Assembly: GCA_903939735.1 (NCBI GenBank)
Contig: CAJAIA010000014.1
Location: 1-36,539, forward strand
Direction: 5' to 3'
Source: an uncultured Ignavibacteria bacterium
GTDB lineage: Bacteria; Bacteroidota; Ignavibacteria; Kapaibacteriales; Kapaibacteriaceae
DNA length: 36,539 bases
In this document: piece after piece, positions 7,687 to 16,130 of the stretch
How the letters are laid out: each line of letters opens with the position of its first letter
Numbering within the stretch: position 1 is the stretch's first letter
Translations under genes and position numbers: made by a program
Notes under the pieces: generated by a model
The model's database searches: none
Told to the model about the DNA's origin: nothing
Seen by the model: only the letters and a program-made list of their open reading frames with translations

Positions 7687-9050
7687 ACCACCTGATACTG
7701 GAGCGCAACTTGACTGCGTCGTTCGCCGTTGACGAGCTCGCCAAAGGGATCGCGCGAAACATCGACGCCGTAGGTAGGACGGTTTTGGAGTTCAAGTGTG
7801 ACGCGACTTCTGATGCCGTCGAGAAGGATAGAACAGCCAATGCCGTAGACGTCTGTGAGCGAACGATTCAATCGGTCGAACCATGCGAGATTAGCACTCA
7901 CATACGGCATGATGCCAATAGCACCGAGGACACGTGGAACGAATACTCCAACATGCGTGAAGAACACTTCGCCAGTGCCATACATCGGAAAAGCATTTCC
8001 CCACGACGGACCATACTGCGTAAGCGGACGAAGCGCAGTGCTATCATCAGATGTTAGCATTGATGTGCCCGTATTCATCGCCCCATTGTAGCGCAGATAG
8101 TTCGAGCCGTAGTTATGATGAAACAGGCCTGCATAGGCACTAAGTGTTGTTCCCCACCGATCGATGGGCGCATCATACATCGACTCAACTGCCATCAAGA
8201 GCAGATCTTCATACACGGTGTCGGCACCGCGTGAGCGCCACATCGCATCCGGTTGATAGATCACACCGGCGGCAACGTTGAAAATCTTTCGCGTGCCATA
8301 GTACGTGCCAGCCATGTTTGGCACCTGATGTGGCTCGTGATCAAAGAACTGATAGATCACGTAGGCTTGTTGCTGCAAGGTTCGCTGATTCTGCGCAAAG
8401 TTTGCTTCAGGCGCGATGGGTCGTGCTGGTTGACCGTTCGTTGTCACTGCCATCGGATCCGATAATGCTACGCGGTAATCGATGGGTCCGACTTGTCCAC
8501 GTGCAGTGATACTCAGTTTTCGTCCGGTTACATCATTCTGTTCCGACGTTGCTTGCGCGAACAGAGCACCGTCCATCGTCGGCAACGCAACGATAGCAGG
8601 CTGTGAGAAACGGCTTAGTCCGTTGACAAATGATAGCCCTGCTCCCAGCTTCAACTCATTCGCATCGAAGAGTCGATACTCGCCGAAGAAGTCGTGGAAG
8701 TATGCTTGAATTCGTCTGTTACCGCCATTCTGATATGCGTAGTTGAAGTTGTTAAAGCCGTAGTGGATGAAGAGGGTCGCTCGTGAATTGATGTTTGCAA
8801 AGGCCTGGACACGTGCCCGCCGAACTCCAATGTCAAACGATTCATCCTGAGGCTGTCCGAGAGCTAGTGTGCCGGGATTGTTCTGATTATACCGCGTCCA
8901 AAGCTGAGCGAACAACTGCACCTTAATTGGCGACGTTGTATCAGGCTGTGTGCCCCAGTTCATGTCCTGGGCCAGTACATTGCTGACTGCCATAGCAGCC
9001 AACAGGAATGCAGTGAGTGTGAAGCGGTAAGAGGTAAGGCGCGCAGACAT
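7680..9050 (-). CDS. Porin-like outer-membrane beta-barrel protein
   Basis: This 456-residue protein has a signal peptide (about residues 1-27, ending NVLAQ). It is followed by repeated amphipathic strands with many aromatic residues and a C-terminal aromatic (YQVVW), as in 16-strand porins. Segments such as FDIGVRRARVQAFANIN and ATLFIHYGFNN resemble the phosphate-selective porin O/P group, but the match is loose and phosphate selectivity is not supported. As the first gene of the operon with the cation transporter and BamA-type barrel, it may serve as the outer-membrane channel for the same solute. A TAACTTTC box ends only 4 bases before the ATG, hinting at a leaderless mRNA. It is divergent from the rhodanese gene across about 56 bases. 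Confidence 0.75.
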   Translation of the reverse strand: MSARLTSYRFTLTAFLLAAMAVSNVLAQDMNWGTQPDTTSPIKVQLFAQLWTRYNQNNPGTLALGQPQDESFDIGVRRARVQAFANINSRATLFIHYGFNNFNYAYQNGGNRRIQAYFHDFFGEYRLFDANELKLGAGLSFVNGLSRFSQPAIVALPTMDGALFAQATSEQNDVTGRKLSITARGQVGPIDYRVALSDPMAVTTNGQPARPIAPEANFAQNQRTLQQQAYVIYQFFDHEPHQVPNMAGTYYGTRKIFNVAAGVIYQPDAMWRSRGADTVYEDLLLMAVESMYDAPIDRWGTTLSAYAGLFHHNYGSNYLRYNGAMNTGTSMLTSDDSTALRPLTQYGPSWGNAFPMYGTGEVFFTHVGVFVPRVLGAIGIMPYVSANLAWFDRLNRSLTDVYGIGCSILLDGIRSRVTLELQNRPTYGVDVSRDPFGELVNGERRSQVALQYQVVW

Positions 9051-9054
9051 AGCC

Positions 9055-9062
9055 GAAAGTTA
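9055..9062 (-). promoter_or_regulatory. Candidate -7 box of the porin operon
   Basis: On the minus strand this reads TAACTTTC, one base off the Bacteroidota -7 consensus TAnnTTTG, and ends 4 bases before the start codon at 9050. If used, transcription would begin at or next to the ATG. No convincing -33 TTG element was found at the expected distance. Confidence 0.35.
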
Positions 9063-9095
9063 GGAAGGTCTGTACAATCAGCCTGTGTTGTGCGG

Positions 9096-9103
9096 TATAT
9101 TTC
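9096..9103 (+). promoter_or_regulatory. Candidate -7 box of the rhodanese-cytochrome operon
   Basis: TATATTTC differs from TAnnTTTG at one base and ends 3 bases before the ATG at 9107. It mirrors the box of the divergent porin gene inside a spacer of only 56 bases. A -33 element is not obvious. Confidence 0.3.
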
Positions 9104-9106
9104 GTG

Positions 9107-9478
9107 ATGCGCTTACTCTACACCCTCATTGCGTTTGTCCTCGTTCAGTCCTTTGCTTTGGCAGGGGGCGATGTCACGACGGCCGAAGCCGCTCGTCTGG
9201 CCACGAAGAAGTCGACCATCGTGCTCGATGTACGCACCCCAGCCGAGTATGCTGACGGACATTTGCGCGGTGCCCGGCTTATGGACTTCTACGCGAAGGA
9301 CTTCTGGACGCAGGTTGCAACACTGCCGAAGAACGCGACAATTGTTGTGTACTGCAAGTCAGGTCGGCGCAGCAAGGACACCGAAACTAAACTTGCCTCC
9401 ATGGGTTATTCGCATGTGGTCAACATGCTAGGGGGCTTCGATGCGTGGAAGAAGGAGCAACGTCAGTTTGAGAAGTAA
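9107..9478 (+). CDS. Periplasmic rhodanese-like sulfurtransferase
   Basis: This 123-residue single rhodanese domain is preceded by a signal peptide (about residues 1-19, ending ALAGG). Rhodaneses move sulfane sulfur through a cysteine persulfide. The active-site loop is CKSGRRS with Cys83, and the CH2A-like motif VLDVRTPAEYADGHLRGA is intact, so it should be active. The export signal places it in the periplasm. An in-frame GTG three bases earlier (9104) is possible, but the ATG gives the better leader. The 3' end overlaps the start of the diheme cytochrome gene by 38 bases, so the two are translated together, consistent with a joint role in thiosulfate or polysulfide handling. Confidence 0.9.
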   Translation: MRLLYTLIAFVLVQSFALAGGDVTTAEAARLATKKSTIVLDVRTPAEYADGHLRGARLMDFYAKDFWTQVATLPKNATIVVYCKSGRRSKDTETKLASMGYSHVVNMLGGFDAWKKEQRQFEK

Positions 9479-10460
9479 CGCAGTCATCATTGCGCTTGCT
9501 ACAGTGGCATGCATCATCGCAGCTGGATGCAGACATGAGGAGCCGAAGAACGAGGTCATCCTCGAAGCAGACACCGCGCTGTTTGTTCCGCCCGATACAT
9601 CAACGATTCCCGACAATGCTACCGGCGATATGATTCGCTATGGACGGGAACTGCTGGTGAATTTCCCGTACTATCTCGGACCTAAGGGTTCCGTTGGTTC
9701 CTTTGGTGGCAATGGTCTCGGATGCCAGAACTGTCACCTCGAGGCAGGTACACGTCCGTTCGGACTCAACTACTTCTCTGCTCATGCACGGTATCCGCAG
9801 TACCGAGCACGTGAAGGCAAGATCCTTACGCTCGGCGATCGCATCAACAACTGCATTGAACGTCCGCTGAATGGTCGCCCCATGCCCCTTGACAGCAAGG
9901 AGATGATTGCAATGCTCGCCTACATGCAGTGGCTAGGTAAGGGTGTTCCCGTTGGCGAACGCGTACATGGCGACAACTTGAAGGCGATTGCTCTGCTTGA
10001 TCGTCCAGCAGATCCAGTGAAGGGGCGCGCAGTGTATGACAAGCATTGCATGCGCTGCCATGGTGATGATGGACAGGGCGTGCTCAAGGAAGACGGCATT
10101 GCCTATGTCTATCCACCGCTCTGGGGTCCGATGTCCTACCAACCGGGTTCCTCTATGCACCGCCTGATCAAATCAGCGCAGTTCATCAAGTACAACATGC
10201 CGAATGACATTGCACGATGGGATGCACCGTTACTCACCGATGAAGAAGCGATGGACGTTGCTGCGTATGTGAACGACGATAAGCTTCATACACGTCCGCA
10301 ACCTGATCTGACAAGTGAGTATCCGATTCACAAAGAGAAGCCGTTGGACTATTTCTTCCCACCATATGCCGATCCCTTCTCTGCTGATCAGCATAAGTAC
10401 GGTCCGTTCAAACCCATTTTTGCGTGGCGCTCGAAGAACGGTCACCCTACGGGATACTAA
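9441..10460 (+). CDS. Diheme cytochrome c lipoprotein, thiosulfate dehydrogenase (TsdA)-like
   Basis: The protein has 339 residues. A basic N-terminus and hydrophobic stretch end in IIAAGC, a weak lipobox, so it is probably a lipoprotein. Two class I cytochrome c domains follow: heme sites CQNCH (C95, C98, H99) and CMRCH (C203, C206, H207). Between them, INNCIERPLNGRPMP (Cys138) matches the TsdA region that supplies the unusual cysteine axial heme ligand. TsdA enzymes couple two thiosulfates to tetrathionate, or the reverse. The gene starts inside the rhodanese gene, with an AGGGGG site just upstream. It converges on the ASST-like gene with only 10 bases between the stops and no clear terminator. 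Direction and substrate of the reaction are inferred from the family. Confidence 0.85.
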   Translation: MRGRRSNVSLRSNAVIIALATVACIIAAGCRHEEPKNEVILEADTALFVPPDTSTIPDNATGDMIRYGRELLVNFPYYLGPKGSVGSFGGNGLGCQNCHLEAGTRPFGLNYFSAHARYPQYRAREGKILTLGDRINNCIERPLNGRPMPLDSKEMIAMLAYMQWLGKGVPVGERVHGDNLKAIALLDRPADPVKGRAVYDKHCMRCHGDDGQGVLKEDGIAYVYPPLWGPMSYQPGSSMHRLIKSAQFIKYNMPNDIARWDAPLLTDEEAMDVAAYVNDDKLHTRPQPDLTSEYPIHKEKPLDYFFPPYADPFSADQHKYGPFKPIFAWRSKNGHPTGY

Positions 10461-10470
10461 GCGTGCTGCG

Positions 10471-12882
10471 TTATCGCGCGATCATCAGCGGTGCGCGATA
10501 GATAACACCGCGTGAGTCTGTAACGAACACCGTGTAGATACCAACAGGCAAGGTCGTAACATCTACATGCTCTCGTGTCCCACGCGCCGAGTGATAAAGG
10601 ACGCGCTCGCCGGACGCTGAATAGACTTCGAGTGCTGATATGCCCGATGCGACATTCGATACAACAACAGCATGTGATGCGGGCATTGGAAGCACCGTGA
10701 GCGGACCCTGCATCATTCGATCATCAGCTACCGATACCGCATCGGTGATCGTGATATTCTGTGCTCCCGTTCTTGTGATCGCTGCAAACGCAGCATCAAT
10801 GGATGACACGCGCACATGGTACTCCGTACCAGCAGGCACCGTGAGTGGAACCTTCCACAGGTACCCTTGCGACCGAGCAAGAACACTATCACGGATGAGT
10901 GCAACAACCTGATCGTTCTTCACAAGTTCGATGCGCACAAGACCACTGATGTTCGTCTTCCACGACACTGCATACGCGTTGTCGTACACCCACTGCACAT
11001 CCGTACTAGGACGCGTAACATCGAGGTACGCAGGAGCAACAACAGCGGAATCGATTGCAGACCATACACTCGCGATGTTGTCGGCGAACGCCATTGCACG
11101 CCAGTAGAGCGTGTATGTTGCATCAGTAACGTCTACGTTGACACGATCACTCGTGGCAGTGAGGTCGATCACACCCGACGTAAATGCTGGGTCGCGAGAC
11201 ACCTGAATTCGAATCGAATCAACACGTCCACTTGGCGTCACCTTGAACGCATGTGTTGTGCGCTCAAGAATGCGCTCGCCCTTCACCGGCCAGGTGAGAA
11301 GCGGCGATTGCACGTCTTCAACGCGTGCTTGTGGAATGCCGAAGCAGAACTCGCCGCCAGTGGTTGCCTGCACAACGAGTTCACGTGATGCAGCATCAAA
11401 GCTTGTCGCAAGCGGCTGGAAACGTCCAGTGTCAATAAGCGGACGATGATAGACGACAAGCTTGGTTGGATCAAGCGTAATACCGAGTGTATCGATGTTG
11501 AATCGTACATCTATGCGCTCGTTGCGAATCCCCTCGAGCAACAGCTCAACGCGCGACTGATGGATATGGGGCGAGGCAACCGTCCACTGAGGATTCTTCG
11601 GTGACCATGCAAAACGACGCGCCGTTGTGCGATTGTAGAAGCTTGATTCAAGAGCACGGAACGTGACAGTCGTACCGGTGTAGTGTGTACCGCGCCAGTA
11701 CGCGTATTGCTCACCAGGTAGGACGTCGTTGATCACAACGGTTGCCGATGGACGCCCTGTAGGCCACACTGGGTACTTCGTTGCGCGGTACACAAACATC
11801 TGCTTCGGATACGCAGCTTCGAACACCACACGTCCGGTTGAATCCACTTCGGTGATACCCGGAGCACCATCATTGGCGGCGCTTCCCCACCCTACCACGC
11901 GATTACCATTCGGGAGTGTTTGCAAGCCCCCTTGAATGCTCACGTAATAGTCAGGAACATGTCGATACTCCCATACCATTGTCGCTGTCATAGCACGTTT
12001 GTCAAGACGGTACTCTACACCACGTGAATACTGTGGCGTATGCTGTGTGCCGTTGTCGAAGATCGAGATGTTGCCATTCGGCAAACGACGCGCATCGTGT
12101 TGATAGCTGAAGAACGTTGGTGCGAGTTCCGGATGATCGCCGATAAACGTGAACTGATTGCTCTTGCCACCAAGCTTCCACATCACGTCGCCTGTTGTGC
12201 GATTGACCTTGATCACTTGCGACATGTGGCGCATGGAAATGATCCAGTTGCCGTCGTCATCAATCCAGAGCGAGTTGTTGTGACAGAACCGAATGGCGGG
12301 AGCTGTGAGATCTTCATACGAATCGGTGATTGGTAGATGATCGAGTGCTTTCCACTGCACAACGACATGACCGTCACGATCAATCTCTTGAATGACGGCA
12401 TTCACAACATTCGCTGCCGGGTGACCGCCGGGAACAACCGTACTCATATCGATGGTGACGTCTTCAGCACCGAGAACAACCATGTTGCCGTTTGGCAGCA
12501 TGTGGAAGTCGTGCTGCGTGGTGAGGTAGCCGCGAGCTTGCGACACAAATTCCTGTGCGGCAAGCAACGTATCGACGATGTACACACCTGCTGGGACCGA
12601 CGCACCAGAAAACACCACGAGTTCCGAGTATCCTAGACGTCCATCAGGAAACACCTTGAACTCAAACGGATAATTTGTCACGCGTCCGGTCTTAACCACT
12701 CCCGCATTGACGTTGTACACGCCAAGGAAGGAGCCGTATGGACGTGGCGTGATGCGACAGTTCGGTGCAAGCAGCAGGAAGCCCGGTTCGGGACTGTCGT
12801 TAACCAGCACCTTCAACGGGGCAAGGTCTGGCTGTGCCGATGCAACGGCACATGCTAGAACAAGGGCAAGGACAATGCGCAT
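10471..12882 (-). CDS. Arylsulfotransferase-like (ASST_2) secreted protein with T9SS sorting domain
   Basis: This 803-residue protein has a signal peptide (residues 1-16, ending ASAQ). Residues about 20-480 form an ASST-type propeller with conserved histidine blocks: DFH (His127), CHNNS (His201), MRH (His219) and YQHDARRLPNGN (His262), followed by QGGLQTLPNGN. A fibronectin-like module and a Kre9-like module (VSWKTNISGLVRIEL) precede the C-terminal T9SS type A domain (LPMPAS ... LPVGIYTVFV). Bacterial ASSTs move sulfate between phenolic esters through a histidine intermediate; whether this branch keeps that chemistry is unknown. It is the most divergent of four paralogues here and stands apart from the other three. 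A TAATTCTG box ends 5 bases before the ATG. Confidence 0.85.
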   Translation of the reverse strand: MRIVLALVLACAVASAQPDLAPLKVLVNDSPEPGFLLLAPNCRITPRPYGSFLGVYNVNAGVVKTGRVTNYPFEFKVFPDGRLGYSELVVFSGASVPAGVYIVDTLLAAQEFVSQARGYLTTQHDFHMLPNGNMVVLGAEDVTIDMSTVVPGGHPAANVVNAVIQEIDRDGHVVVQWKALDHLPITDSYEDLTAPAIRFCHNNSLWIDDDGNWIISMRHMSQVIKVNRTTGDVMWKLGGKSNQFTFIGDHPELAPTFFSYQHDARRLPNGNISIFDNGTQHTPQYSRGVEYRLDKRAMTATMVWEYRHVPDYYVSIQGGLQTLPNGNRVVGWGSAANDGAPGITEVDSTGRVVFEAAYPKQMFVYRATKYPVWPTGRPSATVVINDVLPGEQYAYWRGTHYTGTTVTFRALESSFYNRTTARRFAWSPKNPQWTVASPHIHQSRVELLLEGIRNERIDVRFNIDTLGITLDPTKLVVYHRPLIDTGRFQPLATSFDAASRELVVQATTGGEFCFGIPQARVEDVQSPLLTWPVKGERILERTTHAFKVTPSGRVDSIRIQVSRDPAFTSGVIDLTATSDRVNVDVTDATYTLYWRAMAFADNIASVWSAIDSAVVAPAYLDVTRPSTDVQWVYDNAYAVSWKTNISGLVRIELVKNDQVVALIRDSVLARSQGYLWKVPLTVPAGTEYHVRVSSIDAAFAAITRTGAQNITITDAVSVADDRMMQGPLTVLPMPASHAVVVSNVASGISALEVYSASGERVLYHSARGTREHVDVTTLPVGIYTVFVTDSRGVIYRAPLMIAR

Positions 12883-12887
12883 GGGTG

Positions 12888-12895
12888 CAGAATTA
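12888..12895 (-). promoter_or_regulatory. Candidate -7 box of the first ASST-like gene
   Basis: The minus strand reads TAATTCTG, one base off TAnnTTTG, followed by a 5-base spacer and the ATG at 12882. The spacing matches the other boxes in this window. No ribosome site fits between box and start, consistent with leaderless translation. Confidence 0.35.
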
Positions 12896-12972
12896 CGGAA
12901 TTCCTAGATTATGCCTCTGTCTTATCCGTCAGAGCGACACTATCCACAATCGACGACTTGAAAGCCCCCTTG

Positions 12973-13878
12973 ATGATCACGATTATCGGCGCTGGTTCGC
13001 GTCTTGCTTCGGCACTTCTTCCGGTACTTCTCGAGGAGACCGACGCACAGATCCACTGTGTTACGTCCCGCAAGATGGCGATACAGCATCCACGGGTTAC
13101 GGTTGACGTACTCGATGTAACCGATAAGACAGCGCTCAAGGAATCGGTGATGCGTGCGATGCCGTCGACGATCATTAACTGTGCGGCAATCACAAATGTT
13201 GATGCATGCGAGACCGACCGACAACTAGCGTGGGCAATCAACGTAACGCTCGTTGAGAATCTTGCACGCTTGGCGCGTATCGTCGACGCACATCTTGTGC
13301 ACGTATCAACCGACTACGTGTTTGACGGTACAAAGGGTCCGTACACGGAACAGGCCGTACCGAACCCCATTAACTACTACGGCAAGAGCAAACTAGCCGG
13401 TGAGAATGTCTGCACCAGCGGAACGTCGCACTCGTCAATCGTCCGCACGTGCCTTATCTACGGTCCGCCTAGCGACCGACCTGATTTCGTTCAGTGGGTT
13501 ATCAACGCGTGCTCTTCGAAGAAGCCAATACGTGTTGTCAATGATCAGTTTGCCCAGCCAACCTACGTCGAGGATATCGCAGAAGCGCTGCTGCGCATCA
13601 CCTTGCGCAAGCGCACTGGCTTGTATCATGTTGCCGGACCCGATTTCATGAGTCGGTATGATATGGCTGTGCGCATCGCTGAATTCTTCAAAGTAGATCT
13701 GTCGATGATTCAGCCCGTTACATCAGCTGAACTCCAGCAGCCAGCTCGACGTCCGCACCGTAGCGGTCTGGTTTCTCTAAAGGCCGAAACGGACTTGCTC
13801 TTGGACATGCGCGACTTCACCCGTGGTTTATCCACGGTCCGCCATGCGATGTTCTCACCCGATCGAATGATTCCCTAG
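12973..13878 (+). CDS. rfbD: dTDP-4-dehydrorhamnose reductase (SDR family)
   Basis: This 301-residue extended short-chain dehydrogenase uses the ATG at 12973; an in-frame TTG at 12958 would add five residues without purpose. The NAD(P)-binding turn is IGAGSRLAS near the N-terminus. The catalytic set is STDYVFDG (Thr113) and YGKSK (Tyr136, Lys140), and the RPHRSGL block near the C-terminus is typical of RmlD. The enzyme makes dTDP-L-rhamnose for surface polysaccharide. The other rhamnose genes (rfbA, rfbB, rfbC) are not next to it, so it is a lone copy. It could be another SDR reductase, but the motif set favours RmlD. Its stop codon overlaps that of comM in a shared CTAG. Confidence 0.85.
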   Translation: MITIIGAGSRLASALLPVLLEETDAQIHCVTSRKMAIQHPRVTVDVLDVTDKTALKESVMRAMPSTIINCAAITNVDACETDRQLAWAINVTLVENLARLARIVDAHLVHVSTDYVFDGTKGPYTEQAVPNPINYYGKSKLAGENVCTSGTSHSSIVRTCLIYGPPSDRPDFVQWVINACSSKKPIRVVNDQFAQPTYVEDIAEALLRITLRKRTGLYHVAGPDFMSRYDMAVRIAEFFKVDLSMIQPVTSAELQQPARRPHRSGLVSLKAETDLLLDMRDFTRGLSTVRHAMFSPDRMIP

Positions 13879-15413
13879 GCATTCCAGAATGGTCGGTCGA
13901 GGTTGCGGTATTGAATCGCCTCGGCAATGTGCTCCACACTAATGTCGGTGCTCGCGTCAAGATCAGCGATCGTGCGCGATACCTTGCATATGCGATCAAA
14001 TGCCCGTGCCGACAGATGCAGTCGCTGCATCGCTGCTGTGAGCACCGAGCGTGCTCGGTCTGACATCACGCAGAACCGTTCAATGTCTTTCGCCGACATA
14101 TCGGCGTTCTTGAATACTCCCTCGCTCACCACGAATCGTGCTGCCTGACGTTTTCGTGCATCGATGACGCGTCGACGAACATCTTCGGACGTTTCTCCAG
14201 GTGGTGCTTGTGCGAGCTGTTCAACATCAACCGCTGGAACGTCAACGTGAATATCTATCCGGTCTAGAAGAGGTCCGGAGATCTTCGATACATATCGCTG
14301 TACGTCATTCGATGTACAGCGACACTCCCGACGCTGACTGCCGAAGTTGCCGCACGGACAGGGATTCATCGAACTCACGAGCATAAAGTTTGCGGGAAAC
14401 TCCACACTCATCCGCGTACGCGACAGTCGAATGCGGCGCTCTTCAAGGGGCTGACGTAGCACCTCGAGTACGTTGCGCTGGAACTCCGGGACCTCATCAA
14501 GAAACAGCACGCCGTGGTGTGCAAGCGTGATCTCACCGGCGCGGACCACGCCAACGCCTCCTCCCACAAGTGCCGCATTACTGATCGTGTGATGCGGTGC
14601 GCGGAAGGGGCGTTGCGTGACCATTGGCTGTCCCGGGGGAAGAAGACCAGCCACAGAGTGAATCGTTGTTGTTTCGAGAGCTTCATCGAGGGTAAGGGGC
14701 GGAAGGATCGTCGCCAGGCGCTTCGCCAGCATCGTCTTTCCCGCTCCTGGTGGTCCAACCATGATCAGGTTATGTCCGCCCGCAGCGGCTACTTCGAGTG
14801 CACGCTTCACCCCCTGTTGGCCTTTCACATCGGACATATCAACGCGGTGATGCAGGGTGGCCTGCGCAAACACCGCGTCAACGTCGCATACTGCCGACGC
14901 AATCACCGTCAGCCCAGTCAGATGGTCGATTGCTTCCTGAAGCGTTCGAACACCAACGACGTCGACATCCTGCTTGATCGATGCCTCATCGGCGTTGCGT
15001 GCCGGCACAACGAAGCGCTGTTTAGCCCCCTTCATCATCACCATCGGCAACACACCTTGGGTTGGACGAATGCTGCCATCGAAGGCTAACTCTCCGAGTA
15101 GACAGGTCTCGTCGAGATCACGCGCACTAATCATCCCCATTGCATGAATGATGCCAATGGCAATCGGTAGGTCGAACGCGCTTCCCTCTTTGCGGATATC
15201 TGCGGGAGCAAGGTTGACGGTGATGCGTCGAGGCTCCCAACCGTATCCAGCCTGATGAAGCGCGGCTGTGACACGCTCCTTGGATTCTCGCACGGCATTG
15301 TCTGGGAGCCCCACGATCTGAAACGACGGCAAACCCGTCTCGACGGTGATTTCGATCTCCACGCCAAATGCGCCGATTCCTAGGACAGATGCTGAGTGCG
15401 TTTTCGCATACAT
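13875..15413 (-). CDS. comM: Mg-chelatase-like AAA+ ATPase YifB/ComM
   Basis: Starting at the ATG at 15413 (MYAKTHSA), the protein has 512 residues, the usual family length; the open frame continues upstream but only as antisense of the RNase H gene. It has an N-terminal Lon-like fold (SFQIVGLPDNAVRESKERV), then an AAA+ core with Walker A GPPGAGKT (about 219-227), FRAPHHT and Walker B LFLDEVPEF. A CPCG...C.C cysteine cluster follows, and a C-terminal helical domain (LSARAFDRICKVSRTIADL). ComM/YifB is a hexameric helicase that helps integrate incoming DNA during natural transformation. GGAG lies about 10 bases before the ATG. Convergent with rfbD. Confidence 0.95.
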   Translation of the reverse strand: MYAKTHSASVLGIGAFGVEIEITVETGLPSFQIVGLPDNAVRESKERVTAALHQAGYGWEPRRITVNLAPADIRKEGSAFDLPIAIGIIHAMGMISARDLDETCLLGELAFDGSIRPTQGVLPMVMMKGAKQRFVVPARNADEASIKQDVDVVGVRTLQEAIDHLTGLTVIASAVCDVDAVFAQATLHHRVDMSDVKGQQGVKRALEVAAAGGHNLIMVGPPGAGKTMLAKRLATILPPLTLDEALETTTIHSVAGLLPPGQPMVTQRPFRAPHHTISNAALVGGGVGVVRAGEITLAHHGVLFLDEVPEFQRNVLEVLRQPLEERRIRLSRTRMSVEFPANFMLVSSMNPCPCGNFGSQRRECRCTSNDVQRYVSKISGPLLDRIDIHVDVPAVDVEQLAQAPPGETSEDVRRRVIDARKRQAARFVVSEGVFKNADMSAKDIERFCVMSDRARSVLTAAMQRLHLSARAFDRICKVSRTIADLDASTDISVEHIAEAIQYRNLDRPFWNA

Positions 15414-15472
15414 ATACCGCGCTCCGATGAGTGTACCATCACGAGCATCGTGCGCAGGTGAACGTGACACCG

Positions 15473-15480
15473 TAACTTTG
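15473..15480 (+). promoter_or_regulatory. Candidate -7 box of the rnhA-dut-rpiB-bshB1 operon
   Basis: TAACTTTG is a perfect match to the Bacteroidota -7 consensus TAnnTTTG and ends 4 bases before the ATG at 15485. It is the best of five similarly placed boxes in the window. A TTG element around -33 is not evident. Confidence 0.45.
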
Positions 15481-15484
15481 CACC

Positions 15485-16129
15485 ATGGTGCAGGTGAAGA
15501 AACCGAAGTGGTATGTGGTTTGGACCGGACATGTTCCGGGTGTGTATACGTCGTGGGATGTTGCACAGCGCCAGATATCGGGATACCCGAAAGCACAATA
15601 CAAGTCGTATGAGTCAGCCGAAGAAGCCCAGCAGGCCTTCGCTGAGGGTCCGATCGATCTCCTACCGACCACGTCACGTGCGTCGTCTTCACGTCCTCGC
15701 AAGCCGTCCTTTGATCGAAGCCGCGTTGTGCTTCCAAGCATCTCCGTTGATGCGGCGTGCAACATGACCACCGGAGTGATGGAGTATCGTGGTGTGGATA
15801 CCGAGACCGAAGCTGAGTTCTTCCGAATGGGCCCGTACGAGGACTGTTCGAATAACTTGGGTGAGTTTCTTGCGATCGTACATGCTCTCGCGCACTGCAA
15901 GAAGCACGACATCGCACTCCCGATCTATTCGGATTCTCGCACAGCGATTGCATGGGTGCGAAACCGTCATGCCAAGACAACCGTCGAACGAACGCCGAAG
16001 AACGCACGTGTGTTCGAGCTCATCAAACGCGCCGAAGAATGGCTGAGCACAAACAGCTACGTAAACCATATTCTCAAGTGGGAAACAGAACAGTGGGGCG
16101 AGAATCCTGCTGATTTCGGAAGGAAGTAA
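15485..16129 (+). CDS. rnhA: Ribonuclease H with N-terminal viroplasmin domain
   Basis: The protein has 214 residues. Residues 6-50 (KWYVVWTGHVPGVY ... YKSYESAEEAQQAF) are the caulimovirus viroplasmin-type hybrid-binding domain found in eukaryotic RNase H1 and some Bacteroidota. After a Ser/Arg-rich linker, the RNase H fold keeps the four catalytic acids: Asp89 (SVDAAC), Glu127 (NNLGEFLA), Asp150 (YSDSRTA) and Asp210 (ENPADFGRK). It cleaves RNA in RNA-DNA hybrids such as R-loops and primers. It is the first gene of a four-gene operon with dut one base downstream. The promoter box almost touches the ATG and no ribosome site is visible, unlike the genes behind it. Confidence 0.93.
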   Translation: MVQVKKPKWYVVWTGHVPGVYTSWDVAQRQISGYPKAQYKSYESAEEAQQAFAEGPIDLLPTTSRASSSRPRKPSFDRSRVVLPSISVDAACNMTTGVMEYRGVDTETEAEFFRMGPYEDCSNNLGEFLAIVHALAHCKKHDIALPIYSDSRTAIAWVRNRHAKTTVERTPKNARVFELIKRAEEWLSTNSYVNHILKWETEQWGENPADFGRK

Positions 16130-16130
16130 G

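Noticed and set aside
10816-11388. 190-codon plus-strand frame
   Set aside because: It is antisense to the first ASST-like gene, with no coding motif.
15414-16007. N-terminal extension of comM by 198 codons
   Set aside because: It runs antisense through the RNase H gene and has low-complexity, family-unlike sequence. The ATG at 15413 gives the normal ComM length and N-terminus.
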